Positions 1 through 10,135 of a stretch of DNA of 64,000 bases are shown here, in pieces. Numbering within the stretch: the first letter of the stretch is position 1; the number at the start of each line of letters is the position of its first letter. Origin of the DNA: Zizania palustris (taxonomy: Eukaryota; Streptophyta; Magnoliopsida; Poales; Poaceae); assembly GCA_019279435.1 (NCBI GenBank), contig JAAALK010000288.1:57687363-57751362 (forward strand). Direction: 5' to 3'. Both the position numbers and the translations under genes were made by a program. The notes beneath the pieces are model-generated. The model was given only the letters and a program-made list of their open reading frames with translations. It was not told where the DNA came from and searched no databases.

Positions 1-690
1 AATGACTTCCACCAAGGCCTTCGTGAATTTCTCGAAGAATTTCTTGGCCTTCGGCTTGAGATATACATCGGAGTAGAGGGGAACATACTCCGGCCTTGTA
101 TAATATACCGTTGATTAACTGATAGTTTCTTGCTCTGAGCTTTAATCTGACAATTGGGGCTCTTCGGGCAAATTTGTTCCTCCTTGCAAGAGTTCTATGA
201 TCGAATCTTTCCAATCTGCACTAGGAATGCAGAGAATCTCTGTAGAAGCAACTTGTGACACCGAAGGTACATTGAGCTCCTCATAGAAAGCTTCGTCAGG
301 CACATCCACAGCTCCGGCAGCAGCCTTCGCTAAAATGTCCGCTTGCACATTTTCAGCTCATGGTATACTCCGAATGAAAATACCCTTGAAATGTGCTTCG
401 ATCTTGCGGATTTCTTCCAAGTACTTTGCAAGCTGTGGATGTCGGACTTGAAAACTTTTGTCTACGTGCCCTGCTACTATCTGAGAATCTGTTTTTATAA
501 TTATCCTTGTAGCCCCTAGAGCACGTGCTTTCCGGAGTCCCAATAAAATTCCTTCGTACTCCGCTATATTATTGGTAGACTTAAAGTTGAGTCTTGCGGA
601 GTACATTGCTCTTTGCCCTGACGGTGAAATCAATACTGCCCCAATGCCTGCTCCGGATGCTTGGAAAGCCCCATCGGAGTAAATAGTCCA
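1..690 (-). pseudogene. pol: second (archaeal-type) RNase H and start of integrase region (element D)
   Basis: In the frame 633-358 the aRNH core is clear: SGQRAMYSARLNFKSTNN, then an AEYEGILLGLRKARALGA helix carrying the catalytic Glu, then IKTDSQIVAGHV with the second Asp. The first catalytic Asp (YSDGA) lies just upstream in the neighbouring frame. Frame 348-142 (MQADILAKAAAGAVDVP) continues the linker toward integrase. Bases 1-100 match the pre-integrase segment of element E around 43440-43515. Several frame changes make it non-functional. Confidence 0.78.
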
Positions 691-1547
691 ACTCCGTCAT
701 CTGATTTCTCCGGAGTCAACTTCGCAGGTGGAGTCCACTCTGCTACGAAGTCTGCTAGGACTTGAGATTTGATAGCTGTCCTTGCCAGGAAAGATATGCC
801 GAAGGGTGCTAGTTCTACTGCCCACTTTCCAATCCTTCCAGTGGAATCTTTGCTTCGGAGCATATCTCCTAAAGGATACGAAGTTGGTACAATTACATTA
901 TGGGCCAAAAAATAATGTCTAGCTTCCTCGAAGCCATTATCAGAGCAATAAACGAACTTCTCAAGTTCGGAGTATCTTGTCTTCGCTCCTGACAATGCTT
1001 CGGATACAAAATAGACAGGATTTTGGACCAACTTCCCATTGATATCCGCTTCTCTGACAAGGACTGCGCTGACAGCTGAACCTGTAGCTGCAAGATATAG
1101 AAGTAGGGTTTCGTCCGCAATAGGCACCGTAAGTGTAGCAAGATTGCTGAGATAATCTTTAATATCTTCGAAGCTTTTCTGACACTCCGGTGTCCATGCA
1201 AAATCTTCGGACCCTTTCAAAGCTTTAAATATTGGCAAACTCCTCTCCGCAGACCTTGATAAAAACCTGCTAAGTGCAGCCAGACGTCCAGTCAGCTTTT
1301 GCACTTGCTTTAAATTCTCCGGAGGAGCCATCTTCTGCAGCGCAGTTATTTGAGTAGGGCTAGCTTCAATTCCCCTGCTTGAAACTAAGTACCCTAACAA
1401 TTTTCCAGCCTTAGCTCCGAATATACATTTTTTGGGGTTAAGACGGATCCCACATGCCCGAAGGCTATTGAATGTTTCTGCTAAGTCTAGGCTATGTTGG
1501 TGCTTTAAAGCACTCTTTATTACAATGTCATCCATATAGGCCTCCAC
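630..1547 (-). pseudogene. pol: RT C-terminal half and native RNase H (element D)
   Basis: The segment starts EAYMDDIVIKSALK, containing the RT catalytic YMDD box, then the RT thumb/connection (ASPTQITALQKM, KLTGRLAALSRFL). The classic gypsy RNase H domain follows (LYLAATGSAVSAVLV, PVYFVSEALSGAKTRYSELEKF). The frame drifts near 690 just before the second RNase H, where comparison with E indicates a base loss, so the last ~20 residues are out of frame. The region near 950 is also altered relative to E. Confidence 0.82.
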
Positions 1548-1610
1548 ATTGCGGCCTAATTGATGACCTAGAGCCTTAGCAACTAATCTTGAAAAAGTAG
1601 CCCCGACATT

Positions 1611-2321
1611 TCATAGGCCGAAGGGCATTCTTACATAGCAGAAGACTCCCGAAGGAGTTACAAAGCTCGTCTTGATTTCATCTTCACGCTTCAACCATAT
1701 TTGATGATAACCAGAATACGCGTCGAGGAAGCTTAGTAACTCCGAACCTGCAGTGGAGTCAACTAGTTGATCAATTCGGGGCATGGGGTAGGGGTCACGT
1801 GGGCACGCTTTATTCAGAGATGTGAAATCAATGCACATGCGCCACTTCCCGGAAGACTTCTTCCTGACGAAGACTGGGTTGGCTAACCATTCTGTATGGG
1901 CCACTTCTCTGATAATCCCAGCCTTCAACAGTTTTTCAACTTCGTCCTTAGCTAGAGCAGCTCTCTCTGCGGACATCTTCCGGAGCCCTTGTCGAACAGG
2001 CCGGGCCTTCGGGTTTACAAGCAAACTGTGCTCAATAATATCCCGATCGACTCCGGTGATATCTTCGTCAGACCAAGCGAAGACATCCAAATTTTCTTCT
2101 ACGACCTTTTCCAAGGAAGTTGCAACTTCAGGAGGTAAATCTTTACCAAATTGAAATGTGTATTCTTTACCATCTTTGACAATGACCTTCGTTGCAATCT
2201 CTCCTTCGGGACTTGGTCTTGGAAATGACTTCTTCGAAGCTTCGGAGGAGGCTGAAAAAATTTCTTCATTATCTTGGACACTGTTTACTTGTCTCGGATC
2301 AAGAGGGGGACCAGTGACCAT
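1611..2321 (-). pseudogene. pol: reverse transcriptase, N-terminal half (element D)
   Basis: The frame begins with the protease-RT linker and enters the RT palm: KKSSGKWRMCIDFTSLNKA, YPMPRIDQLVDSTAG, LDAYSGYHQIWL and YVRMPFGL are all present. It ends at a nonsense codon directly after MPFGL. Comparison with element E (MTFGLRNVG) shows that an AGA arginine codon has become TGA here. The catalytic YMDD half lies in the next open segment (630-1547). A single RT polypeptide is therefore not produced. Confidence 0.85.
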
Positions 2322-2877
2322 ATTCTGCCCTCCGAGCCATGGCTTGATCTCCGAAGATTGTCAGGACTCCTGATTGTGTGGGCATCTTCATGCACAAGTA
2401 GTTATGATGCGCCACAGCTCCGAACTGATTCAACATGCCTCGTCCGAAGATGACATTATAAGCATACGGAGCATCTACCACATCAAAGATAACTTCTTCA
2501 GTTCGAGCTAGTAAACCTTCTCCGAAGGTTACTTCTAAGCCTATCTGGCCATGTGCATCAAGCGGAGGTCCTGCGAAGCCTTGCAGAGGACGAGCCGCTG
2601 GGAGAAGATGCTTCCGGGAAATGCATAACTGATCGAAGGCTTGCACAAAAATGATATCTGCCGAACTACCTCCGTCAATTAGCACCCTTCGGACTTCAGT
2701 CCCTGCAATATCAGCAGTGATAACCAATGGATCTGCATGCGGGAACTTAATACCAGCTGCATCCTCCGCAGAGAAAGATATTGGAACATGAGACCACTCC
2801 GGCATTGCAGCTGCAGATGACGAAGTCCCAATGTGGCCTACTTCTCGAACGTACTCTCTTTGCTGTCTCTTGGACAT
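2299..2877 (-). pseudogene. pol: retropepsin (protease) of Tat element D
   Basis: This open frame encodes the aspartic protease part of the polyprotein. The catalytic motif VLIDGGSSADIIF lies in the first third, and the flap/second-half motif YNVIFGRGMLNQ follows. It overlaps the end of gag in another frame and runs into the RT frame. The same protein is recognisable, more damaged, at 41241-41730 (fragment C), where the catalytic DGG has become DIG. The parent protein is disrupted on both sides, so it is listed as part of a pseudogene. Confidence 0.8.
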
Positions 2878-4395
2878 GCTTCCGAGGGTACCTCCTCCGG
2901 AGATAGGAGAACTACTCTCTTTCCTCTATCTTGCCCTTCTTCTTGCTTCGGAGGTGGCATAACATTGGCCACCGGAGGATGCCTTGCAGCATCAAAATTT
3001 TCTATCCGCGCCACAGCCTGGACCGGCTCCGGGCGCACTGCTGCTGCTGGACTTCGGTCGGTACTACCTCGACCCGAAGTTCTCTCCAAATATTCTCCCC
3101 GAAGGGTAAGAATAGCCTTGCAGGTGTCAGTTGCATGGCTTCGATTCTCTCCATGAATACAGCAAAAAAGGGTCTGGCCCTTGCCAGCCGTTTTCCCCGG
3201 CGGCCTCCAGCCGCTAGACTTGTTCCCCGCAGACTGTGGAGCTCTTGGTGCAAACTTCTGTGGGGGTGCAATGTTTAAGACTTCAGAGCGAGGGTGCTTT
3301 TGCCCTCTTCTTCTATCATGTTGCACTTCGAAGACTGGTTCTTGCGGCTGTGCCGAAGTCTTCACCTCTGCTTTAACTTCTGTCAATACTGTCGAAGTAG
3401 CAGTAGTCCTCCGAAGCCAACCTTCTTCTGACTTCGAGTACTCCTCGAAGTACGACATCAGCTGTGATACTGTGGTGATGCTCTTCCGATGCAGTTTATC
3501 CAGAAGGCCTTTATGACCGACGCCTTCCCGAGCCGCATCAACCACCGAGGATGTGGACAGCCCCCGAATTTGCGACTTCGTGTGAGCGAAGCGCTTGAAG
3601 TACTGCCTCAATGTTTCTCCGGGGAGCTGTTTCACTTGGAAAAGGCTTCCTATCGACATGGGGGGCACGAAGGTGCCCTGAAAGTTGCTTATAAACTTCC
3701 TCTTCAACTGTGACCACGAAATGATTGATCCTGGCTTTAAAGACCAGAACCATCTCAACGCCACTCCTTGAAGAGCTAACGGGAAGCACTTCGCCATAGT
3801 TTCTCTGTCTCCGCCGCTAGCTTCAATCGCTAGGGCATAAGAACGTGCAAACTCACTGCGATCTTCGTCTCCGGCATACTTGCAGAGCTTCGAAGCTTTG
3901 AACTTCGGATCGAAGCGAACCTTCTGAAGCTCAGGATGCAACGGAGATTCATTGTCATAAGAGGCGTTCTCCGGGGCTTCGGGATAATCAAGATCGTCGT
4001 CTTCGGGCACTTCGGGATAGCTGGGGTGGCTTGAGAGCGAAGCCTGTTCGCAGCCTCTTGTCGCCACCTTGCTACCTCGGCTTGAAGATTGGCCATTTGA
4101 GTGGCCATGTCTCCAAGGCTATCTTCATCTCCTCCGGAAGGACCTCCGGGTCTTGAGAACTGGTATGATCAGTTCGAATTGGAATGGAGGGTGGCGGAGT
4201 GGCTCCGGGCGGTCGGAGTATGGAAGGGGTTGGCGGAGAGGTTTCGTATCCTCGAGGGATAGAAGCCCCTTGCGGAGTTTGAGGTGGAGGGATAGTCGAA
4301 GACCCTCCGACTTCGACTGTGTCGAAGGGTATCTCTCCGGAGATCCGAGAGGACCTCCGAGTGGGATTGCGAGGTGCACTCCGCTTAGGAGGCAT
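2838..4395 (-). pseudogene. gag: gag of Tat element D (broken)
   Basis: Gag is the structural capsid/nucleocapsid protein. The start MPPKRSAP at 4395 opens a proline/serine-rich N-terminal section. The frame is broken near 4070, and the main Gag body continues in the frame 4067-2838 (409 codons). That part holds the retrotransposon-gag core (LALQGVALRWFWSL, then LKRKFISNFQGTF) and, toward the C-terminus, a CX2H...HX4C zinc-finger-like motif (CCIHGENRSHATDTC), the variant typical of Tat elements. The next frame (protease) overlaps its end. One frameshift or stop near 4070 prevents a full-length product, so I call it a pseudogene. Confidence 0.8.
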
Positions 4396-4433
4396 GATGG
4401 AAGAAGTTGATAGAGAACGAAGTTTTTGGACTA

Positions 4434-4456
4434 GGTTCCCCACGGACGGCGCCAAC
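4434..4456 (-). other. primer-binding site of element D
   Basis: Immediately inside the LTR the minus strand reads GTTGGCGCCGTCCGTGGGGA and then ACC. This is the form of primer-binding site commonly seen in plant Tat-type gypsy elements. It fixes the LTR boundary at 4457. Confidence 0.7.
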
Positions 4457-4950
4457 TGTTGGCGTAAAAGATTACGCTAACAGGTTTCTGTAGAAAAGAA
4501 ACTAACAAACGAAGTGTTTGCGAAGCAAACTGTTCTAAGCCTCCGAAAGGATAATAGCTTAGAATAGTTCGAAAGTGTGTATTGAATCACTTGTATTCGG
4601 TCCCTATTACAGGGTGAAATGGGGGGTATTTATAGGCCTAAACATTAAGGAAAAGACCTATTTACCCCTCTATTACAACCGACATTAAGGAAACTATTCG
4701 GTTTCCTTAATAGGGCTAAATGGTAAAAGACTAATCTAATAAGATAGAAGATAAGTCTTCCATCTTAGCTGGCAGAAAAGATCCTGAAGGGCTTTGGTTC
4801 GAAGACATACTTCGAAGTAGTGTCTGTCTTCGGGCTTCGAACGAGGTTGTGGGCATCTTCGAAGATGGTCTTCGGACAATCTTCGAACTGGTTGACTGCC
4901 TTTATGCTGCTTCGGCAATAACCCCGAAGATGAGATATTTTCCCCCGACA
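4457..4950 (-). repeat. 5' LTR of Tat element D
   Basis: On the minus strand this 494-bp segment begins TGTCGGGGGAAAA and ends ACGCCAACA, followed directly by a primer-binding site. The same LTR, diverged and in the opposite orientation, is found at 49969-50465 (element E). The U3 part (4798-4887) holds five TTCGAA palindromes. Confidence 0.88.
4627..4634 (-). promoter_or_regulatory. TATA box in LTR of D
   Basis: Minus-strand CTATAAATAC lies in the middle of the LTR, where a plant LTR promoter is expected. The equivalent site in the LTR of E (50286-50293) reads AATAAATA, so the box is weakened there. Promoter use is inferred. Confidence 0.6.
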
Positions 4951-5726
4951 GTGTCCATGCAAAATCTTCGGACCCTTTCAATGCTTTGAAAATGGGCAAA
5001 CTTCTCTCCGCAGACCTTGCTAGGAATCTTCTAAGTGCTACAAGGTGGCCAGTTAACTTCTACACATGCTTCAAATTTTCCGGAGGAGTCATCCTTTGCA
5101 ACACAGTTATTTGAGTAGGGCTAGCTTCGATCCCTCTGCTTGAAACTAGATACCCTAACAATTTTCCAGCGTGAGCCCCGAAGATACATTTTTCGTGGTT
5201 AAGGCGGACTCCACATGCCCGAAGGCTATTGAATGTTTCTGCTAAGTCTAGGCTATGTTGGTACTTTAGAGCACTCTTTATTACAATGTCATCCATATAG
5301 CCTTATACATTGCAGCCTATTTGATGACCTAGAACCTTAGCAATTAACCTCAAAAAAGTTGCCCTGGCATTTCTTAAGCCAAAAGGAATTCTTACATAGC
5401 AAAAGACTCCCGAAGGAGTTACAAAGCTTGTTTTGATTTCATCTTTGCGCTTTAGCCAGATTTGATGATAACCGGAATACGCGTCAAGGAGGCTTAATAA
5501 CTCCGAACCAGCAATGGAGTCAACCAATTGATCAATTTGGGGCATGGGATAGGGGTCACGGGGGCATGCTTTATTCAAAGATGTAAAGTCAATACACATG
5601 CGCCATTTCTCGGAGGATTTCTTCGTGACGAAGACTGGGTTGGCTAGCCACTCCGTATGAGCTACTTCTCTAATAATCCCAGCCTTCAGCAACTTTTCCA
5701 CTTCAGCTTTAGCAAGGATGGACCTC
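4951..5726 (-). pseudogene. pol: Tat fragment C, part 1: RT (interrupted by D and A)
   Basis: Two minus-strand frames (5734-5303 and 5296-5060) read the RT of an older Tat copy: KKSSEKWRMCIDFTSLNKA, YPMPQIDQ, LDAYSGYHQIWL, MDDIVIKSALKYQHSLDL. The stretch 4951-5059 continues toward the RNase H connection (bases matching 1195-1330 of D). Element D abuts at 4950 and chromovirus A at 5727. The coding sequence continues at 28691 and 41236, showing that one fragment was split by two large insertions. A frameshift near 5300 separates the two halves of RT. Confidence 0.85.
5722..5726. repeat. target-site duplication of chromovirus A (left; right copy 28691-28695)
   Basis: ACCTC on the left and CCCTC on the right directly abut the LTR ends TGTAACACC and GCGCGACA. 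Four of five bases match. The interrupted RT sequence of fragment C is continuous across the site. Confidence 0.7.
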
Positions 5727-6478
5727 TGTAACACCCCAGAAATTAAAATAAAAGAAAATATTATTTAAATCATTTTTGGATTTATTATTAAAGAAGAAAT
5801 CACAAAAGAACCCAAATAAAGCCAAACAGGGAGAAATACTCAAACTTTGGACCTGAAAATTTTATGAGATAAACTAGAGACCAAAATATAATTTTAGGAA
5901 TTTTTACAAATTTTATCAACAGTGATTCAACCCTTAATCAAATAATCGAATTACTGGAATTATTTTAAATCAGAAATCAATTTTAATCCTTAATGGGCCT
6001 CAACCCCGAAACTCCCTCCTAAAGCCTTTTAGGCCCAGCCCATCACTGTTCTCTCTCTGACGAGTGGGTCCCGCCTGTCGGCGCCGCTCCCCTCTCTCCT
6101 CCCGCCCGCGCCCCGCCTCGGCCCCACCAGTCAGCCTCCGCCACTCCCCTTTCTCCCTCTGACAACCATGGCCCGCCTGTCTGGGTTTCCATTTCCATTC
6201 ACCCGCCGACAGGTGGGGGCCACCTGTCGGGAGCTTCTTCCCCGATGGAAAGGGATCCCCCTTTCCATCGCCGGCGAGCCCCCCTGCCGAAATCGCCCCT
6301 GCCAGCCGTCGATCGCCGATCTGGTCCCACGCCATGACTTGCCAAATCCCGGCGATCGCTTTCCTCCTTATCTCCACGCGTTTTCACCTTGGATGGCAGG
6401 TACCCGCGCTCTTGGAAGCTCGCCGGAGAGAAAAGGAAACCCTCGGGTTCCCTTCCATTTAACCGACGCCGACGACCC

Positions 6479-6484
6479 TATAAG
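6479..6484 (+). promoter_or_regulatory. candidate TATA box in chromovirus A LTR
   Basis: CCTATAAGTACC precedes the GC-rich leader-like section. The homologous place in B has TATTTATA (29727-29734). About 300 bp downstream both families have a splice-donor-like AG|GTACGGTCATG (exon ends 6787 in A, 30035 in B). No ATG lies between the box and that donor in A, which fits an untranslated first exon. A second TATA-like TATAAGG at 8081 is also shared with B, so the true start is uncertain. Confidence 0.4.
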
Positions 6485-7561
6485 TACCCCTCGGCTCACC
6501 GCACTCTGCCCACACCGCCTAAGCCCTAGCCTTCGCCCTCCAGAGCGCCGCTGCTGTTTTTGCGAGCCCCTCCCCTGCTCCACCTCCGGCCGCCGCTCTC
6601 CGCCACCTCGGACCTCCCCCGTCCTAGCCGTCGCCGCCGTTGTGATCGCCGGAGCTCACTCGTCCTCGGCCACCACTCCATCGGTCGTGAAGACCCCCGG
6701 ATCGTCGTCGCCGTCGAGCACCCGAAACCCCTCCGCCGTCCACGCTCGCCGCCGGTCACCTCCGGACCTCCGTCGTCGCCGTCAAAGGTACGGTCATGAC
6801 CGCCCTCCCCTCCACGTTCCATTTTTGCCGTTAGCTATGCCCATAGGCGCTCGCCGCCGCCGTTGCCATCGCATCCGAGGCCGCCGTCGCCGGAGACGAA
6901 GGGGGATACGAGCCCCCTTACGTCGTGCCGTGCCGGATCGCACAGCAACCGTCCGATCGCGATCGGAGGGCTAAGATTAAACCCCTCCGGGATTTAATCT
7001 GGGCCCTCGGATCTGGTCAAAGGGGTATCGAGGCCTCTCGGCCGTCGATCGCCACTTAAACCCCCCGAACGATCTCAGACGTCCACGCGTACCCCTTCGC
7101 TGCGATATAATCTCAGCCGTCCATTTCCACTTAACCCACCCGCCTCGCATCTGACCGCTGGATCCAGATCCAACGGCCCAGATCGCTCGGGTCCACGCAC
7201 ATAGTCACGGGTTCACGGTGAACCTGGTTCACCGTGGACCAGGGACTGTTTTTAGTTTAAATAAAATCCAGAAAATTGATTTAAACTTTGAAAATTCATA
7301 TCTTGCTCAAATTAACTCCAAATTTCACCATTCAAATTTTGTTAAAACCAGAATATTATTCTCCACACATTGATGCCATAAAAACAGTATGTTTCTGTTA
7401 CCCAAAATATTATTAATAAATAAATGAATAAAAATCCCTTAGGGTTAAAATTAATAATACAGAAAATAAATTGGGAAAAATTCTAAAATATCAAACTTTA
7501 CTGTTTTGTACAAAACCTTGAAATAGTAAAAATATCACTCCACATAAAAACACCCACAAAT

Positions 7562-8801
7562 ATGTATGATTATGTTTGGAGATGTTTTATTGAATGTGAT
7601 GTTTATTTGTTTTTTCCGTATCGAGAAGACTACGAGTTCGTCGAGGAGCAGGAGTTCTACCCCGAGGTTCCTCCATCCCCATTTGCTGATCAAGGCAAGT
7701 CATCGACCGTCTCTGTGGAAACAGTTGATCATAATTGAGCCCATGTTTTAATAACTTATCGCTATAACCCATAGGTTAATATTGCATTAGTCAATATTCA
7801 AGCCTTACACTTATATGTATTAGATCCCTGTCCTTGTGTGCAAACCCAAGCCATGCTTATTGAGCCTTAACTCCTTGTCACTCTACTATAAAAATATTAG
7901 CTAGTGCCCAATGTACCGGCACAACTGCTATAGGTTAAAAGAACGAGTCGTAGATAGCTGGATTCTGTATATGAATTTCCCTGTTATTCTCATCTCTGGA
8001 CTCTGTTGGAGTTGGCTAGGTTATAAGTATGGTGGGTTCCGGGTGCAAGCTCGGGCACTGGTTTGTCGCACCCGGGGCACTATAAGGACCGGTCGGCGGG
8101 ATCTGTTGCAAAGCACTTCCGTACCAACCACAAGTCTAATGGGTAAGTCCTAACTGGAAGTATGGAATACTCCGGCTCGATGCACCATAGAGGAGGGGGC
8201 AAGGGGCTAGCCTACGGGCGACTTGTACCGACGAGGCTCAAGGGGGGGTATGGTGGGGCTCCGATGCGTCGGGACACCATATGAAACCCATAAGAGGGTG
8301 CTATTGAGTCGGGGAGGACTATATGGAAGGTTTTGGCACGAGTTCCCGTGTGTTGGGTCATCTCGTTACACTTCGGTGTAAGTGATGAGTGCGTGCCTTG
8401 TGGGTACAGTGGTACATCTCTGATCAGAGTAATTCAATCTTTTCGAAAAGCCGAGCCCACGGTCAAGGGCGGGTTGTGTGACTACTCGCAGTTAGTTTAC
8501 AATTGTTTGAATGTTCGAGTTATTCATGGCACGTAAGGACTGTTGAGCGAGGTGGGGCTGACTGTACCCCTCGAGTTAGAAGATGATGATACACATGCAC
8601 ATGTTTATTTTTCCGTACTAATAAATTGCTCACATTTAAAGCTTTACAATTATGCTGCTTCCGCAAAATTAGCCACTATCCCCCTTGTTATTATCTTGCA
8701 TTATATTGCATTCGGTGGCTTGCTGAGTACATCTGTACTCACCCCGTTGACTTACAACACCAGAGCCAGTCTACTACGAGGAGGATGAAGGTCTGGAGTA
8801 G
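7562..8801 (+). CDS. candidate spliced acidic microprotein gene inside the LTR of A
   Basis: Exon 7562-7694 runs from an ATG to a GC-type splice donor (CAAG|GCAAGT). A second exon, 8764-8801, starts after CACCAG and ends in TAG. Joined, the phase-1 ends make a Glu codon and the frame continues to the stop. The product would be about 56 residues, with an acidic core (EDYEFVEEQEFYPEVPPSPF) and tail (EPVYYEEDEGLE). Comparison with the LTR of B (30805-30943 and 32016-32053) shows four differences in the conserved exon parts, all synonymous, while the neighbouring 90 bases differ at about ten sites. The coding exon may begin at an acceptor near 7626 instead of the ATG, since the first ~20 codons are poorly conserved. 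Expression and function are unknown. Confidence 0.4.
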
Positions 8802-8977
8802 CGACCCAGTCAAGGCGAGACTGGAAGGAGGCGTTCATCTAGGACCCTTATTTTATTAGTTTCTCTTCACCTTTATTCACTTTTGTATTAATGCGGTCTA
8901 CGAACTGTGAATGATTGTCCGTATTGTACGTGGTCGCATGATGAACGTCTTGTTTTATTGATTTTCTATGGAATTTC

Positions 8978-8983
8978 AATAAA
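8978..8983 (+). terminator. AATAAA polyadenylation signal near end of chromovirus LTR
   Basis: AATAAA lies about 30 bp before the LTR terminus (TTTCAATAAAGTCCTG) and is kept in all four LTRs of A and B. In the 3' LTR it would serve the element transcript. Confidence 0.6.
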
Positions 8984-9015
8984 GTCCTGATTTATTAAAT
9001 CGGGGCGCGACAAGA

Positions 9016-9028
9016 TGGTATCAGAGCC
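9016..9028 (+). other. primer-binding site of chromovirus A (initiator tRNA-Met type)
   Basis: TGGTATCAGAGCC, complementary to the 3' end of plant initiator tRNA-Met, begins four bases after the LTR end. B has the same site at 32270-32282. Confidence 0.9.
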
Positions 9029-9152
9029 GACTTGACTGTAGGAAGCCAAACAGACCTGACCTTAGGACTTATATATATTCACTATATTTTACAAAAGATT
9101 ACTTATCCTCTCATCTTCCGAGGTTTTCACAAAAATTTTCTCTCTTTTGTAG

Positions 9153-9959
9153 ATGCCGGTTCACACCATGAGCGGGACTCTTCGTGACGAGGCCGGATTC
9201 ATACGCGAGCTACGCATGCTCGTCAGCTTCCTCGGATTTGAGCATGAGCCTATGTACCATGGAGTCTTCCCCGACGAGGAAGAGAGCTTCTACGAGGTCA
9301 CCGTCGTCGTCCAGCCCTCCCCTCAGACAGCTCACACCTACCGCGGAGGAGGACCTACCTTCCTGGTTGCCAGCCAGCGCACAGCTCTCCAGGCACTCAC
9401 GGAGCTCCGGATGATCTACGACAGCGAGCTCTACGACACGGACTTTCGCTTCGTTCCTCTTCGCACCCCAGGGAGTCCACACAGTGTCTTCGTCAGCACC
9501 CTCTCCCAGCGCCATTCGGCGATTGGTCATACCATGCGCTTGTTGGAGGCCATGGATGATCTTCATTACGAGGCGCTGCAGGACGCCAATGGACAGCGAG
9601 ACACCATCAGTTTCTACCGACACTCTTCCGAGGATCTGAACCGCGAGAACAGAGAGCTTCGTCGCCGCATCCAGCAGGGACACCGCTTGGCTGCCGAGGC
9701 AGAGGAGTTGCGGCGTCAAAATGAGCTCCTTCGACAGCGTGTCGCCACCAACCCACATCTCTTCTACCAGATCGAGGAATTGAAGAAGGACATAGAGGAG
9801 ATCGCACCTCTTCCGCCTCGCAGGAAGAAACCCCTTCGGATCCCCACTGTGAGGCCCAAGAGGATCTCCCGCAGCGCACCACCAGCCGGACCATCCAGTT
9901 CCTCGACTCCGACCGTCTCCCACGAGCCCGAGATCGAGCCGTCCCCCGAGCTGCCATAG
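9153..9959 (+). CDS. ORF0 of chromovirus A, coiled-coil protein upstream of gag
   Basis: An intact 268-codon frame between primer site and gag. The N-terminal ~120 residues look globular (GTLRDEAGFIRELRMLV, EVTVVV). Residues ~155-225 are a charged leucine-rich segment predicted to form a coiled coil (RENRELRRRI, AEELRRQNELLRQRV, IEELKKDIEEI). The tail is basic and then Pro/Ser-rich (PPRRKKP, SAPPAGPSSSSTPT), which could act as a nuclear localisation signal. I recall upstream ORFs (orf0) reported in rice gypsy elements of this type, but no function is established. The start ATG directly follows a splice-acceptor-like TCTTTTGTAG, so translation from a spliced RNA is possible. B has a damaged homologue at 32410-33294. 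Confidence 0.7.
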   Translation: MPVHTMSGTLRDEAGFIRELRMLVSFLGFEHEPMYHGVFPDEEESFYEVTVVVQPSPQTAHTYRGGGPTFLVASQRTALQALTELRMIYDSELYDTDFRFVPLRTPGSPHSVFVSTLSQRHSAIGHTMRLLEAMDDLHYEALQDANGQRDTISFYRHSSEDLNRENRELRRRIQQGHRLAAEAEELRRQNELLRQRVATNPHLFYQIEELKKDIEEIAPLPPRRKKPLRIPTVRPKRISRSAPPAGPSSSSTPTVSHEPEIEPSPELP

Positions 9960-10135
9960 ACGTAGTTTTACGATTGATTGTTATTTTTATTATTACATGC
10001 TTGTATTAGCATTCATGTCAAAACATAAGGCATGAATAAAGAAATAAATAAATGTAACCGCAAGAACGGTACCCTTTTGAAATAAAATATAAAGAAGTTC
10101 ACCAAAATAAATGTGTATACGTTGAAAATTCCAGG
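9960..10135 (+). other. spacer between ORF0 and gag (chromovirus A)
   Basis: 176 bp, AT-rich, with no ORF. It ends TTCCAG|GATG, so an acceptor-like CAG lies one base before the gag start. It is closely conserved in B (about 33225-33394). Confidence 0.5.

Larger units (their letters stand above)
1..4950 (-). mobile_element. Tat-lineage Ty3/gypsy element D (5' part, continues left of window)
   Basis: Read on the minus strand, the order is LTR (4950 to 4457), primer-binding site, gag, protease, RT, RNase H and a second RNase H, with the integrase region leaving the window at base 1. Tat elements are known for a second, archaeal-like RNase H (aRNH) domain after the native one, and that arrangement is visible here. 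The element interrupts an older relative (C): sequence resuming at 4951 is the RT/RNase H part of the same family. Several stops and frameshifts make it non-coding as it stands. The left end and the partner target-site duplication lie outside the window. Confidence 0.88.
5727..9012 (+). repeat. 5' LTR of chromovirus A (3286 bp)
   Basis: It starts TGTAACACCCCAG, ends GGGGCGCGACA and is nearly identical to 25402-28690. It has an AT-rich head, a very GC-rich 1.1-kb middle section (about 6040-7200), an AT-rich section, then a section with TATAAGG (8081), a conserved acidic coding-like pair of exons, and AATAAA (8978) shortly before the end. Long arginine/proline frames in the GC-rich part are compositional and are not called as genes. 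Confidence 0.93.

Noticed and set aside
6168..6974. 268-codon plus-strand frame in the GC-rich section of the LTR of A (and 25843-26649)
   Set aside because: Arg/Pro/Ser-rich low-complexity translation from a GC-rich, CpG-rich leader. The homologous section of B is rearranged and does not keep the frame. Overlapping frames on both strands are equally long.
9210..9923. 237-codon minus-strand frame opposite ORF0
   Set aside because: Antisense shadow of a real frame with biased codon use; not kept in B.
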